The notes beneath the pieces are model-generated. The model did no database searches. It had not been told where the DNA came from and saw only the letters and a list, made by a program, of their open reading frames with translations. This document shows positions 19,024 through 27,307 of a DNA stretch of 64,000 nucleotides, one piece after another. The DNA is taken from assembly GCA_965224495.1 (NCBI GenBank), contig CBDCZI010000011.1, forward strand, positions 124,001 through 188,000. Direction: 5' to 3'. The stretch comes from CBDCZI01 sp965224495. Its GTDB lineage: Bacteria > Bacteroidota > Bacteroidia > Cytophagales > JAAEPT01. The stretch's first letter is position 1; each line of letters opens with the position of its first letter. Position numbers and translations under genes: made by a program.

Positions 19024-19215
19024 TTATACAGGTCTTACATTTACTGCATTTAACCCTTTTCTTCCTTCTTCTAGTTCAAACTCTACGTTATCTCCATCTT
19101 TGATATCCTCTAAGACACCTGAAATGTGTACGAAATAATCTGTGTTTGTCTCTTCGTCAACAACAAAACCAAATCCTTTAGTCTCGTTGAAAAATTTTAC
19201 TGTTCCTTTTTTCAT
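19024..19215 (-). CDS. Cold shock protein (CspA family), copy 1
   Basis: A 63-aa single cold-shock domain that binds single-stranded RNA and acts as an RNA chaperone. Seen: RNP1 KGFGFV at residues 12-17 and RNP2 YFVHIS near 27-32. It is nearly identical to the copy at 54944-55135 (FFNETKGFG against FFDETKGFG, and KDGDN against KEGDN). Upstream, about 110 bases are also conserved between the two genes, so the duplication included the leader and promoter. It is a single gene with its own terminator; a conserved leader hairpin suggests post-transcriptional control, as known for other csp mRNAs. Confidence 0.95.
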   Translation of the reverse strand: MKKGTVKFFNETKGFGFVVDEETNTDYFVHISGVLEDIKDGDNVEFELEEGRKGLNAVNVRPV

Positions 19216-19334
19216 TCTTATATTATTATATTAATTAATTCTTAAGTTCTTTTCGGTTCATCTAACTAATTAAAATTTGAATTCTTGAACTTCCCTTAAT
19301 TACTGTGATTAGTTCAATTACCTTGCCAAAAATG
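19216..19334 (-). promoter_or_regulatory. Conserved 5' leader and promoter of cold shock gene 1
   Basis: On the minus strand a CATTTTTG box (plus strand 19327-19334; one mismatch to TAnnTTTG) is followed by about 110 nt to the ATG. The leader contains TTGAACT and AGTTCAA 18-19 nt apart, able to form a 7-bp stem. Most of this stretch is repeated upstream of the second csp gene. Confidence 0.55.
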
Positions 19335-19359
19335 AAATACACGAAAAAACACTTTGCTG

Positions 19360-20688
19360 TTAACTGATATAAACAGTTTTTATATTTGTAAACTCTCGTA
19401 TGCCTTCTTTGGACAACTCTCTTCCATAACCACTCTTTTTAATCCCTCCAAAGGGTAAACGAGGATCAGATTTAACCATCGAATTGATAAAAACTGCTCC
19501 TGCATCAATATTAGCAATCATATAATCTATCAAATTACTGTCTCTTGTCCAAACAGAGCTACCCAAACCAAAAGGTGTACAATTAGCCAATTCAACCGCT
19601 TCTTCTTTGGTTTCAAAACGATATATAGAAGCAATTGGGCCAAATAACTCTTCTTTAAAAGCGGGTGAGTTTTCTGGTATATTAGACAATATACCTGCTG
19701 ATAAAAAAGCGTGTCCTCCCCTATTTCCTCCGTACAAAGAAGCTCCCAAGGCAACTGTTTTTTGTACTTGCTGATGCAAATCGTCGGCTAATTGGCTATT
19801 CGCCATTGGTGCTAAACCAGTTAACTTATCTAATTTAGCTTTAAATAATACTAAAAACTCATCATAGACCTTACTTTCAATCAAAAACCGTTTCCCTGCA
19901 ATACAACTCTGTCCACAATTCAAAAAACGAGCATTTATAGCTTCTTGTGAAGCTTTCTCTAAATCCGCATCAGCAAAAACAAGGAAAGGGTCACTTCCTC
20001 CCAGTTCTAAAACAACCTTTTTAATCTCTTTGCCTGCCAATGAAGCAACCTGACTACCAGCATACTCACTTCCTGTCAAAGTGACTGCTTTTACGTACTT
20101 ATTTGTAATAACATCAGCAACTAGCGAAGATGGAATAATTAGACTTTGAAATTCGTTAGAATCAAAGCCTGCTTTTTTAAATAATAGAGAAATAGCTAAA
20201 CTACAACCCGTCACATTTGAGGCATGTTTTAATAGTACCGTGTTCCCTGCCAAAATAGCAGGTACAGCAAAACGGAAAACTTGCCAAAAAGGAAAATTCC
20301 AAGGCATTACAGCTAACAACACACCTAAAGGTTCGTATTTGATATAGCTTTTCGATGCATCAGACACTCTTGTTTCCTCTTTCAAAAAAGCCTGTCCGTT
20401 GGCTACGTAATAATCACAAACTAAGGCACATTTCTCTACCTCCGCAAGTGCCTCTTGTTTGGTCTTTCCCATTTCCGAGGTCATCAAATCGGCTAACTGC
20501 TCTTTATTTTTCTTTAATAGTAAAGAAAGTTTATTTAATCTCTTTTCTCTACTTATAAATGAGGTTTTTTTATGTACCGTAAAAGCACGTTGAGAACGGT
20601 CTATTTTACTCAAAACCAATTCTTTACTATCTATTTTGTAGGTATTTATTACTACACCTGTCGCAGGGTTTATTGATTTTAATTCCAT
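19360..20688 (-). CDS. NAD(P)-dependent aldehyde dehydrogenase, succinate-semialdehyde type
   Basis: A cytoplasmic ALDH-superfamily enzyme of 442 aa that oxidises an aldehyde to the acid; succinate semialdehyde is the usual assignment for this short GabD-like subgroup, but the substrate is not proven. Seen: NPATGVVI near the N-terminus, PWNFPFWQVFRFAVPAILAG, VLKHA, the glutamate in VVLELGGSDPF near residue 228, the catalytic cysteine in NCGQSCIAGKRF near 260, LFGPIASIYRF, and the C-terminal PFGGIKKSGYGRELS. It is a single gene divergent from lgt. Confidence 0.88.
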   Translation of the reverse strand: MELKSINPATGVVINTYKIDSKELVLSKIDRSQRAFTVHKKTSFISREKRLNKLSLLLKKNKEQLADLMTSEMGKTKQEALAEVEKCALVCDYYVANGQAFLKEETRVSDASKSYIKYEPLGVLLAVMPWNFPFWQVFRFAVPAILAGNTVLLKHASNVTGCSLAISLLFKKAGFDSNEFQSLIIPSSLVADVITNKYVKAVTLTGSEYAGSQVASLAGKEIKKVVLELGGSDPFLVFADADLEKASQEAINARFLNCGQSCIAGKRFLIESKVYDEFLVLFKAKLDKLTGLAPMANSQLADDLHQQVQKTVALGASLYGGNRGGHAFLSAGILSNIPENSPAFKEELFGPIASIYRFETKEEAVELANCTPFGLGSSVWTRDSNLIDYMIANIDAGAVFINSMVKSDPRLPFGGIKKSGYGRELSKEGIREFTNIKTVYIS

Positions 20689-20751
20689 CTTTTTAGCAAG
20701 TTGTTTTGAAACAATGCTTAAATTTAAACTATTAAATAAAAAAACACACAG

Positions 20752-21873
20752 ATGAACTTCATTCTTTGGACTGCCGACCCTACTATTTTCACAATACCTG
20801 GACTTGATAAAGAAATCCGATGGTACGGATTATTATTTGCTGCCTCCTTTTATTTGGGTTCTTTAGTTATCGGTAAAATCTTCAAAAAAGAAGGTTTAAA
20901 AGAAAGTGTAGCTGATACTTTATTAATGTATATCATTGTAGGAACAGTTGCAGGTGCTCGTTTGGGACACGTTTTATTTTACGGTCCTTATTTCGATAAA
21001 CTCTCTGCAAATGGCACTCTCCTATCAACAGGCTACTTTAGTCACCCTTTAGACATCTTAAAAGTTTGGGAAGGTGGGTTAGCAAGTCACGGTGCAGGTA
21101 TTGGTTTATTAATCGCTTGTTATTTCTTCGCTCGAAAATACAAAGTTAATTTTAGGTGGCTCATCGACCGTATTGTTATTGTGGTTGCGTTAGCAGGTTG
21201 CCTTATTCGTTTTGGTAATTTTATGAATTCTGAAATCATTGGCAAACCTGTTAAAAATGGTAATGGTGTTGTTTTCATTAAGAATACAGAAAATATATTG
21301 ATTGGTAATGCTCAGACTATTGCTTCTGTTAATTACTTAGATTTAAAAAAAGATACTGTACTTAACGGCACCACTTACCACAAGTTAAGGTTGACGCTTA
21401 ACAGTGCTGAAAAGTCAAGTTTACAAGCTATCGAATCAAGGTATTTGTTTTTAGCAGGTAACTACTTGTTTAATGCTGATTACGAACCCGAACACCGAGA
21501 CATCAAAGTAATGGCAGAAGCTACACCTCATTTGACACCTATAAATGATAAATCAGCCTATTTTGATGCTTACGTTATCACTCGACATCCTTCTCAGTTG
21601 TACGAGTCTATCACAACAGGTTTATTGTTTCTTATTCTGCTATTAATCTATCGAAAGTATGGCAAAGAAACTCCTTACGGGTTATTAGCCGGTATTTTCT
21701 TTGTTTACATTTTCCTTTTACGCTTTTTCTATGAGTTCTTAAAAGAAAACCAAGTAGATATGGAAAACGATATGACTTTTAATATGGGACAAAAACTAAG
21801 TGTTCCAGCAGTTCTATTTGGTATCTTCTTAATTTATACTGCTTTAAATAAAAAGAAAAAAAGTAAAAAGTAA
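20752..21873 (+). CDS. lgt: Prolipoprotein diacylglyceryl transferase (Lgt) with an internal insertion
   Basis: Lgt transfers diacylglycerol from phosphatidylglycerol to the lipobox cysteine of prolipoproteins in the inner membrane. Seen: IRWYGLLFAASFYLG, VAGARLGHVLFYGP, a conserved GGLASHGAGIG, the Lgt signature IRFGNFMNSEIIGKP near residue 155, and RHPSQLYES. It is 373 aa against roughly 260-290 for most members; the extra 60-80 residues lie between the signature and RHPSQLYE (about residues 165-265) and are polar and strand-like, so probably periplasmic. The enzyme otherwise looks complete. A terminator follows. Confidence 0.95.
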   Translation: MNFILWTADPTIFTIPGLDKEIRWYGLLFAASFYLGSLVIGKIFKKEGLKESVADTLLMYIIVGTVAGARLGHVLFYGPYFDKLSANGTLLSTGYFSHPLDILKVWEGGLASHGAGIGLLIACYFFARKYKVNFRWLIDRIVIVVALAGCLIRFGNFMNSEIIGKPVKNGNGVVFIKNTENILIGNAQTIASVNYLDLKKDTVLNGTTYHKLRLTLNSAEKSSLQAIESRYLFLAGNYLFNADYEPEHRDIKVMAEATPHLTPINDKSAYFDAYVITRHPSQLYESITTGLLFLILLLIYRKYGKETPYGLLAGIFFVYIFLLRFFYEFLKENQVDMENDMTFNMGQKLSVPAVLFGIFLIYTALNKKKKSKK

Positions 21874-21892
21874 AAGACACGTTATATATTTA

Positions 21893-21935
21893 AAAAAGGT
21901 CGCTGATTGAAATTTCAATCAGCGACCTTTTTTTA
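21893..21935 (+). terminator. Intrinsic terminator of lgt
   Basis: A strong stem, AAAGGTCGCTGATTGAAA pairing with TTTCAATCAGCGACCTTT, has almost no loop and is followed by a T run. Confidence 0.9.
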
Positions 21936-22041
21936 TGTCCACCTCAAAAAACATAGACCAATATCTATAAAATATCGATAGAACACACAACCAGACCTAC
22001 ACCTCCTGACGTTTAAACAACTACATTAAAACCAATTAGTT

Positions 22042-22164
22042 ATGAAAGTTTTATTTTTAATTATAGGTACAGCACTGTTGTTTTTTTGTAGTTGCAACCG
22101 CCAAGCGCACCTTTGTCAAACTTACGCTCAAGCGACGTGTGACCAAGTAGAGCAAAATAAGTAG
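22042..22164 (+). CDS. Small putative lipoprotein, 40 aa
   Basis: A short frame MKVLFLIIGTALLFFCSC followed by 22 polar residues with two more cysteines and a TAG stop. The N-terminus is a lipoprotein-type signal: a Lys, a hydrophobic core and a cysteine at residue 16 or 18, though the lipobox (FFCSC) is imperfect. The stop codon abuts the stop of the convergent YwqK-type gene with no spacing. Small Cys-containing lipoproteins of this kind are common in flavobacteria and often missed. No function can be given; coding status is plausible but not proven. Confidence 0.45.
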   Translation: MKVLFLIIGTALLFFCSCNRQAHLCQTYAQATCDQVEQNK

Positions 22165-24018
22165 CTACTTAAAGAAATAACCAATAGAAAAACCTAAACG
22201 AATAGGTATAAAAACACTTTTTTGACTCACATCTTCATAGAGTGAGTCAAAATAAGTGTTTTTTACATTGTAATCTTTTCTAAAATCTCTGTAACCAACT
22301 CCAACCCCAGCAAAAAGCTCAAAAGACAAACTACTTTGTCTAAACGTTCTCACCATCCGATTTCCTACTACTGCTGTAAACTCATACGTTTGTTCTTGTG
22401 CGTGTAATCCTTTCACGTGTATTTCCCCCGATGACGGAATAGAATCATAAGCTTTAACGAAATAATTGACCGAAGAAACCCGAATAGACGGCGCGACATA
22501 AACCATTCCGTACTCTCGTTGTTTAAAATACACTTTCCCTATCAAGTCAAGTGCACTTCCTCTTTTGTATATCGTTTCTTCAGGGATTCCTTTCTCTTTT
22601 GCGTAAAAAGGTTGACGTATCATCGTGTACCTCATTTGAATACCTTGCCTTTCTTGAATGATATACTCTATCGAAATAGGTAAAGAACTCGCTATTGTCG
22701 CAAAAGGATTAAACCCAATAATTAAACCTCTCGCTTCATTAGGCTTAGGCTTTAGCCAACGTATATTTTGACGGTATTTTTTTGGTTGTTTATATTTAAA
22801 AATCTTAACTGATGGCGTTGATTCTACCTTCACTATATTTTCTACGATAACCGAATCAACCACCTGTCCATACTGCCCCTCTTTCTGATTTTCATCATAA
22901 ACAGTACGTAAATAAACTACCTTCCCATCTTTATCATACAATTTCCAAAGACCAATTTTGATATTCCCATATAACTCACCCTCAGATTTCAAATCCCCCT
23001 TTGGATAAAACCCTTTAAAATAACCTTTATCTTTTACAAATAAACACTGCCCTTCAAGTTTACCTGACTCATAAAAATACTGCCATTCCCCTTCTCTTTT
23101 ACCCTCCAAAATCGTTCCCGACACCTTTAATTGTCCGTTTTCATAAAACTCTTTATATGCTCCCTCATCATTTTCATAAGCTACATTTCCTTTGATCGTT
23201 CCGTCGTTTCGAAACAACAACCACTCCCCCTCTCTATTGCCTTTCGTAACTAAGCCAGAAGTCTGAATTCTCCCATTTGGGTAATAATAAACCCACTCAC
23301 CTTGTTGTTTACTATTCGTATAAGTGCCCTCACTCGACTTCGAACCGTCCAAATAATAATACGTCCAATGCCCATTTTTCTTTCCATCAAACTCCAGACC
23401 TTTCGCCTTTACACCTCCGTTTTTATAGTAATAACTCCAAACCCCTTCACTTTTCCCATTGATAATAGGACCTTCCATTTTTAAATTCCCCTCGTAAAAA
23501 AACTCCTTATAAACCCCCTCTCCATTTTCGTAAACCGCCTCTGCTTTCCGTACACTATCTTCATAAAAATACGTCCACTTCCCCTGCTCCTTTCCTTGCA
23601 AGTAATCTCCACGCTTACTCAATGTGCCATTTTCATAAAAATACGTCCACGCCCCCTCTTCACGTTGCCCGTTTAATCGCCCCATCTTCTGTAATTGCCC
23701 ATTTTCGTAATAATATTTCCAATCACCGACTTGCTGATTCTCCAAATTACCTTCTAGTCTCAACGAACCATTTTCATAATAATACCGCCACAATCCCTTT
23801 GGTACACCAAGCGAATAGCCACCTTTAATCGCTACTTTTTCATTCTCAAAAAACTGCCAAAACGAGCCATTCAACACCGATGGAGAAGCCTTTAACACAT
23901 AATAAACATTTTTTATTTTTGCTGAATCACCTGCATAATAACGCACCACTTTTTTGTTTTGTCCCCACACAGTGAAAGCAAAAAGAAATAAAAAATAAAA
24001 AAGCGTTTGTTTAAACAT
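22165..24018 (-). CDS. YwqK-repeat (MORN-like) surface protein with C-terminal outer-membrane domain
   Basis: A 617-aa protein with signal peptide MFKQTLFYFLFLFAFTVWGQ. Residues about 45-375 contain some fourteen copies of a 22-24-residue repeat of the form G-x-W-x-Y-Y-Y-x-N-G-x-L-x-x-x-G (for example GDWKYYYENGQLQKMG), the MORN-2 / YwqK antitoxin-like repeat. Residues about 430-617 are strand-rich and end in FSIGYFFK, like an outer-membrane barrel. YwqK is named after an antitoxin, but in Bacteroidota such exported repeat proteins have no shown toxin partner, and none is visible here. Likely envelope role; function unknown. Confidence 0.82.
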   Translation of the reverse strand: MFKQTLFYFLFLFAFTVWGQNKKVVRYYAGDSAKIKNVYYVLKASPSVLNGSFWQFFENEKVAIKGGYSLGVPKGLWRYYYENGSLRLEGNLENQQVGDWKYYYENGQLQKMGRLNGQREEGAWTYFYENGTLSKRGDYLQGKEQGKWTYFYEDSVRKAEAVYENGEGVYKEFFYEGNLKMEGPIINGKSEGVWSYYYKNGGVKAKGLEFDGKKNGHWTYYYLDGSKSSEGTYTNSKQQGEWVYYYPNGRIQTSGLVTKGNREGEWLLFRNDGTIKGNVAYENDEGAYKEFYENGQLKVSGTILEGKREGEWQYFYESGKLEGQCLFVKDKGYFKGFYPKGDLKSEGELYGNIKIGLWKLYDKDGKVVYLRTVYDENQKEGQYGQVVDSVIVENIVKVESTPSVKIFKYKQPKKYRQNIRWLKPKPNEARGLIIGFNPFATIASSLPISIEYIIQERQGIQMRYTMIRQPFYAKEKGIPEETIYKRGSALDLIGKVYFKQREYGMVYVAPSIRVSSVNYFVKAYDSIPSSGEIHVKGLHAQEQTYEFTAVVGNRMVRTFRQSSLSFELFAGVGVGYRDFRKDYNVKNTYFDSLYEDVSQKSVFIPIRLGFSIGYFFK

Positions 24019-24083
24019 ACAGCTAAAAATACAGTTTCTTTCTCAAAAACCAATCAAATCATCGAGTAATTATACGAATTTGG

Positions 24084-24230
24084 GGCATCGAGCGGGCTAT
24101 TCACTCCCAATCTTTTGGTATGAGAGACATCATTATTTAGCTCTTTCCTAGGTAATTTCCCTTCACCAAAACAAAGACAGTACCGAGAACCAAAAGGATT
24201 TTCGCTACTATCCCTATGCCTTCGTAGTAT
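24084..24230 (-). repeat. Dispersed structured intergenic element, copy 6
   Basis: Minus-strand copy in the 456-bp divergent gap between the YwqK-type gene and the IF2-N gene. In its own sense it reads GGCATAGGGATAGTAGCG, arm AATCCTTTTGGT (plus 24189-24200), a loop of about 70 nt, arm ACCAAAAGATT (plus 24109-24119), then AGCCCGCTCG. The rest of the gap (24231-24446) shows no gene. Confidence 0.7.
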
Positions 24231-24422
24231 CATTTACCCCCGTATATTCATCAAGCGAAAACTTACCATTTTCATTCTAAAAAAACCAACTCATCGCTTT
24301 ATTGATCTACCCTTATGATTATAAACTGTTTTGTTCACTTCAAACAAAAAAACCTAGTTTAACTAAACAGCTACAAAACCAAACTTTATTTTCTATTTTT
24401 TCGCAGTAAGTAGCTACTTAAG

Positions 24423-24454
24423 TTGGTTTTGCCACATTTGAGGTCGTATATTTG
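24423..24454 (+). promoter_or_regulatory. Promoter of the IF2-N-domain gene
   Basis: TATATTTG at 24447-24454 is a perfect -7 box; TTG at 24423-24425 lies 21 nt upstream. The ATG is 20 bases further on. Confidence 0.5.
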
Positions 24455-24474
24455 TAGATTAAAATTTTTGTACA

Positions 24475-25365
24475 ATGAGATTAGGACAATTAGCAAGACA
24501 ACTTCATATAGAACCCAAAAAAATCGTTATTTTTTTAGAGAAACAAGGCGTCACTATTGAGGATTCCCCAAATTTCAAAATGGACGACGATATCTTAGAA
24601 TTAGTTACTAAACAGTTTGAAAAACCTGTTGAAGTAGAGCCTATAAAAGAAGAAATTCCTGAGCCAGTAAAAGAGCCTATTGAAGTTGTTGAACCGACAA
24701 TCGAAAAGGAAGAGATTCAAGAAGTTCAAAAGGAGGAAATCAAAGAAACTGAAAAAGTTGAAGAGGTTGAAGAGGTTGAAGAAATAAAGGAAGTTGAGGT
24801 TAAAGAACCAAAAGAAGAGCCATTACCAGTAGAGTCTATCGAAAAAGCAGTCGAAAAGCCTGAAGAAGTGACTGAGGAACTTACCAAACAAACTCCCGAA
24901 GACGAGAAAACGGAAGAAGACAACGAACCTTTATTCTTAGAAATTGATGGCGTGATAAGAGCTCCAAAAGTCATTTTAGACGGTATTAAGGTTGTCGGTA
25001 AAATAGATTTACCAGAGCCAAAGACAAAAGAAGAGGTTGTTACAGAAACAGAAGCAAAGGAAGAACCTACCTCTACGCCTTCTGAGGTTGTAGTAGAAAC
25101 AAACGAACCGAAAATCCATCCCAACAAACAAGCACGTTTGGCTACAAAAAAGCCAAAACAAGTGATTAAAAAGAAAGGAAAGAAAAAGAAAGTTCACGTA
25201 CCATTGACAAAAGAAGAGGCAAAAGCCGAAAGAAAAGCCAATAAAGTACAAGGAAAAAAAGCTCCTCGTAAAAAACCACAAACCAAAAAGAAAGGAAAGA
25301 AAAAGAAAGTCGTTCCTGTTAAAAAGAGAGGTTTTTGGGCAAGGTTATTTGGTTTTGGAAAATAG
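24475..25365 (+). CDS. Stand-alone IF-2 N-terminal-domain-like protein with charged repetitive tails
   Basis: A 296-aa cytoplasmic protein. Residues 1-48 (RLGQLARQLHIEPKKIVIFL, then DSPNFKMDDDILELVTKQF) match the small helical IF2_N domain found at the N-terminus of translation initiation factor IF-2, but no GTPase follows. Residues about 50-150 are Glu/Val/Pro-rich (KEEIKE- and EVEE-type repeats). A short ordered segment EPLFLEIDGVIRAPKVILDG lies near 150-170, and the tail from 215 is Lys-rich with the block KKKGKKKKV occurring twice and ending RGFWARLFGFGK. The charge pattern suggests nucleic-acid or ribosome binding; that is inference. It has its own promoter and terminator. True IF-2 would be about 900 aa and is not in this window. 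Confidence 0.7.
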   Translation: MRLGQLARQLHIEPKKIVIFLEKQGVTIEDSPNFKMDDDILELVTKQFEKPVEVEPIKEEIPEPVKEPIEVVEPTIEKEEIQEVQKEEIKETEKVEEVEEVEEIKEVEVKEPKEEPLPVESIEKAVEKPEEVTEELTKQTPEDEKTEEDNEPLFLEIDGVIRAPKVILDGIKVVGKIDLPEPKTKEEVVTETEAKEEPTSTPSEVVVETNEPKIHPNKQARLATKKPKQVIKKKGKKKKVHVPLTKEEAKAERKANKVQGKKAPRKKPQTKKKGKKKKVVPVKKRGFWARLFGFGK

Positions 25366-25378
25366 AAAACAAACATAT

Positions 25379-25420
25379 AAAAAAGGGTTTAAGAGACATT
25401 ATCTTAAACCCTTTTTTTAT
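25379..25420 (+). terminator. Intrinsic terminator of the IF2-N-domain gene
   Basis: Stem AAGGGTTTAAG(A) pairing with (T)CTTAAACCCTT around GACATTA, followed by a T run. Confidence 0.85.
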
Positions 25421-25459
25421 TGGCTCAAACTTAGTTATTGGTTGTAATAATAAATACTT

Positions 25460-26101
25460 ATGAATTTTATTTCTGGACAAAAAATCATTTCAGAGTTACA
25501 CTTTGAAAGCTTAAAGTTTTTTTTAGAATCAAACGATATAGAATATCAACTAAAAGAAACTCCTATTCTAGTTAATCCTACTATTGGATTGTTTAAAACA
25601 GAATGGGAATTTCTATTTGATCCAAACGATTTAGATGATATTTTAAATAAATATAGTGAACATTTAGTATCTACTTCTTTTTGGAACACTGAAGGTTGTC
25701 GCGAATACAGAGAATTTTCTATCGACGAACTAAAAGAACTTCTAATTACTGTTAAAACACCAATTATTGAACTTGTAATTGCTGAAAATTTATTGAAGGA
25801 ATATAATGTCGATTTTTCAGATATTAAGAAAGTTCAAAATCAACGTGATAAAGAGGAATTTAATAAACACATTAACTCAGTAAGTAGTCTTTTGATTTTT
25901 GGCTATATCCTAGCATTTTTCACTGGTTTAATAGGGCTATTATTCGCTAATTACATCAAATCACAATGCAATAGATATTACAAAGGTCAGGATAAAGAAA
26001 TTCAACTGAAATACATCACTAAAGCTAATTCATTACAAAATTTCAGTTTAATAATGGTAGGCATACATTTAGCAAGACTACTTTATGTCTATGCGTCTTA
26101 A
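25460..26101 (+). CDS. Hypothetical membrane protein, 213 aa
   Basis: No recognised family. Residues 1-125 are soluble; the start (HFESLKFFLESNDIEYQLKE) followed by strand-like sequence vaguely recalls DUF2007-type signal proteins, but not convincingly. Two membrane helices follow at about 144-164 (LLIFGYILAFFTGLIGLLFA) and 190-208. A complete IS1595-type element lies immediately after the stop codon: the TAA overlaps the first base of the 8-bp target duplication, so the reading frame was not damaged. Before insertion, the next unknown membrane protein gene would have followed closely, suggesting a former two-gene unit. Confidence 0.65.
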   Translation: MNFISGQKIISELHFESLKFFLESNDIEYQLKETPILVNPTIGLFKTEWEFLFDPNDLDDILNKYSEHLVSTSFWNTEGCREYREFSIDELKELLITVKTPIIELVIAENLLKEYNVDFSDIKKVQNQRDKEEFNKHINSVSSLLIFGYILAFFTGLIGLLFANYIKSQCNRYYKGQDKEIQLKYITKANSLQNFSLIMVGIHLARLLYVYAS

Positions 26102-26108
26102 AATCGGT
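26101..26108. repeat. Target-site duplication, left copy
   Basis: AAATCGGT directly precedes the left inverted repeat of the IS1595-family element; the same 8 bases follow the right end at 27262-27269. Confidence 0.9.
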
Positions 26109-27261
26109 GGCTGTGTTCCACTAAAAAGTTGGTAAATCAAGCACGAACTTTTCGTTTTGAGTGTTTTATAAATAGAACCAACTATTTATGCTATGCTTTT
26201 CAAAAATATATTTACTCGCTTAAGTCAGTTACCAACTGATGAAAAAGAAATTCTTGTAGAGAAATTGAAGTTTCAAATTTTAGAGAACAAGAATACTTAC
26301 CAATCAAAAACAGAAGAATATAAACGAGATTGCTGTCCAAAATGCGGGTCGCATCACTTTATTAAATATGGTTTTAATAAATCATTAGAACAGCGTTACC
26401 AATGTAAAAAACAGACATGTAAAACCATTTTTTCGGACTCCACTGGTTCAGCTATTCATCGTTTACAGTTGAAAGATAAATGGTATGAGTACGTTGATAC
26501 GATGTTTAATGGTGATTTTTATTCCACAAGAGAAATGGGGAAGAGAATAAATGTTTGTCATAAAACAGCTTTCTTTTGGCGACATAAAATACTATTTGCA
26601 ATAGCTAAAAAGGCAACAAAGTTATTTGGTATTGTGGAAATTGATGATTTACATTACAGCTTTAATCAAAAAGGAAGAAAAAACTTAAGTTCCTCTAAAA
26701 AGAGAGGACGACAAAACAATAAACAAGGTGATAATTCTGAATCGGTCAAGGTATTAGCAACAGCAGATAGAGAAGGTGACCTGATTTTAGATGTTGTTAG
26801 AATTGGTCGACTAAAGGCTTCTGATGTTAAAAAATCAATTGGTGGAATCATAAATAAAGAGACAAATATTTTAACTTCAGATAAACACCCATCATTAAAG
26901 GCTTTTGCCAAGGCTTTTAGAATTCAGCACGAGACATTTTTAGCAAAATACCATTCGAGAGCTAAAATATATCATGTCAACACTATTAATGAAAAAGCTG
27001 GTAGATTAAAAACATTGGTCAATAGAGGGTTTAAAGGTGTTGCAACAAAGTATTTACACAATTATTGTAATTGGTTTACTCTAATTGAGTCTTTAAAACA
27101 AAGTTCAATTGATTTCTTTGATGAATCATTTCATAGCCATACTTCCTGGAGTGATTTTATGAAAAGAGAGGTGAATTATCAAATTTACCTAACTAATTAT
27201 TCTAATTTGAAAGATTGAAAATTTATAGGCTATTTTACCAACTTTTAAATGGAACACAGCC
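26109..27261 (+). mobile_element. Complete IS1595-family insertion sequence, 1153 bp
   Basis: The element is bounded by 28-bp imperfect inverted repeats starting GGCTGTGTTCCA (26 of 28 positions match; the inner part is AAAAGTTGGTAAA on both sides). It carries one transposase gene and is flanked by the 8-bp duplication AAATCGGT, the duplication length known for IS1595. The ends, the transposase and the duplication are all intact, so the insertion is recent and the element is probably active. Confidence 0.92.
26193..27218 (+). CDS. IS1595-family transposase
   Basis: The transposase (341 aa) catalyses cut-out and insertion of the surrounding element. Seen: an N-terminal zinc ribbon CCPKCGSHHFIKYGFN with second pair CKKQTCK (residues about 47-75), a helix-turn-helix-like region STREMGKRINVCHKTAFFWRHK, first catalytic Asp in VEIDDLHYSF near 150, second in TSDKHPSL near 228, and the family C-terminal block HVNTINEKAGRLK with RGFKGVATKYLHNYCNWF, where IS1595 members carry Asn and Lys/Glu in the active site. 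No frameshift or stop interrupts it. An in-frame ATG at 26190 region precedes; the one at 26193 fits the zinc-ribbon spacing. Confidence 0.92.
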   Translation: MLFKNIFTRLSQLPTDEKEILVEKLKFQILENKNTYQSKTEEYKRDCCPKCGSHHFIKYGFNKSLEQRYQCKKQTCKTIFSDSTGSAIHRLQLKDKWYEYVDTMFNGDFYSTREMGKRINVCHKTAFFWRHKILFAIAKKATKLFGIVEIDDLHYSFNQKGRKNLSSSKKRGRQNNKQGDNSESVKVLATADREGDLILDVVRIGRLKASDVKKSIGGIINKETNILTSDKHPSLKAFAKAFRIQHETFLAKYHSRAKIYHVNTINEKAGRLKTLVNRGFKGVATKYLHNYCNWFTLIESLKQSSIDFFDESFHSHTSWSDFMKREVNYQIYLTNYSNLKD

Positions 27262-27269
27262 AAATCGGT
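27262..27269. repeat. Target-site duplication, right copy
   Basis: AAATCGGT directly follows the right inverted repeat (ends ACACAGCC at 27261). Confidence 0.9.
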
Positions 27270-27307
27270 TAAGAACACCATACCCTGTAATATGGGTATT
27301 AATCTCT

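Noticed and set aside
23277..23828. Several plus-strand frames of 60-68 codons opposite the YwqK-type gene
   Set aside because: They are antisense shadows of the repeat region and show its period rather than independent coding features.
24726..25127. 133-codon Ser-rich frame opposite the IF2-N-domain gene
   Set aside because: It is the antisense image of the Glu-rich repeat segment and has low-complexity Ser/Thr content only.
26101..27269. IS insertion as a disruption of the 213-aa protein gene
   Set aside because: The stop codon of that gene is formed by bases present before insertion, so its reading frame is intact; only the gene downstream might be affected.
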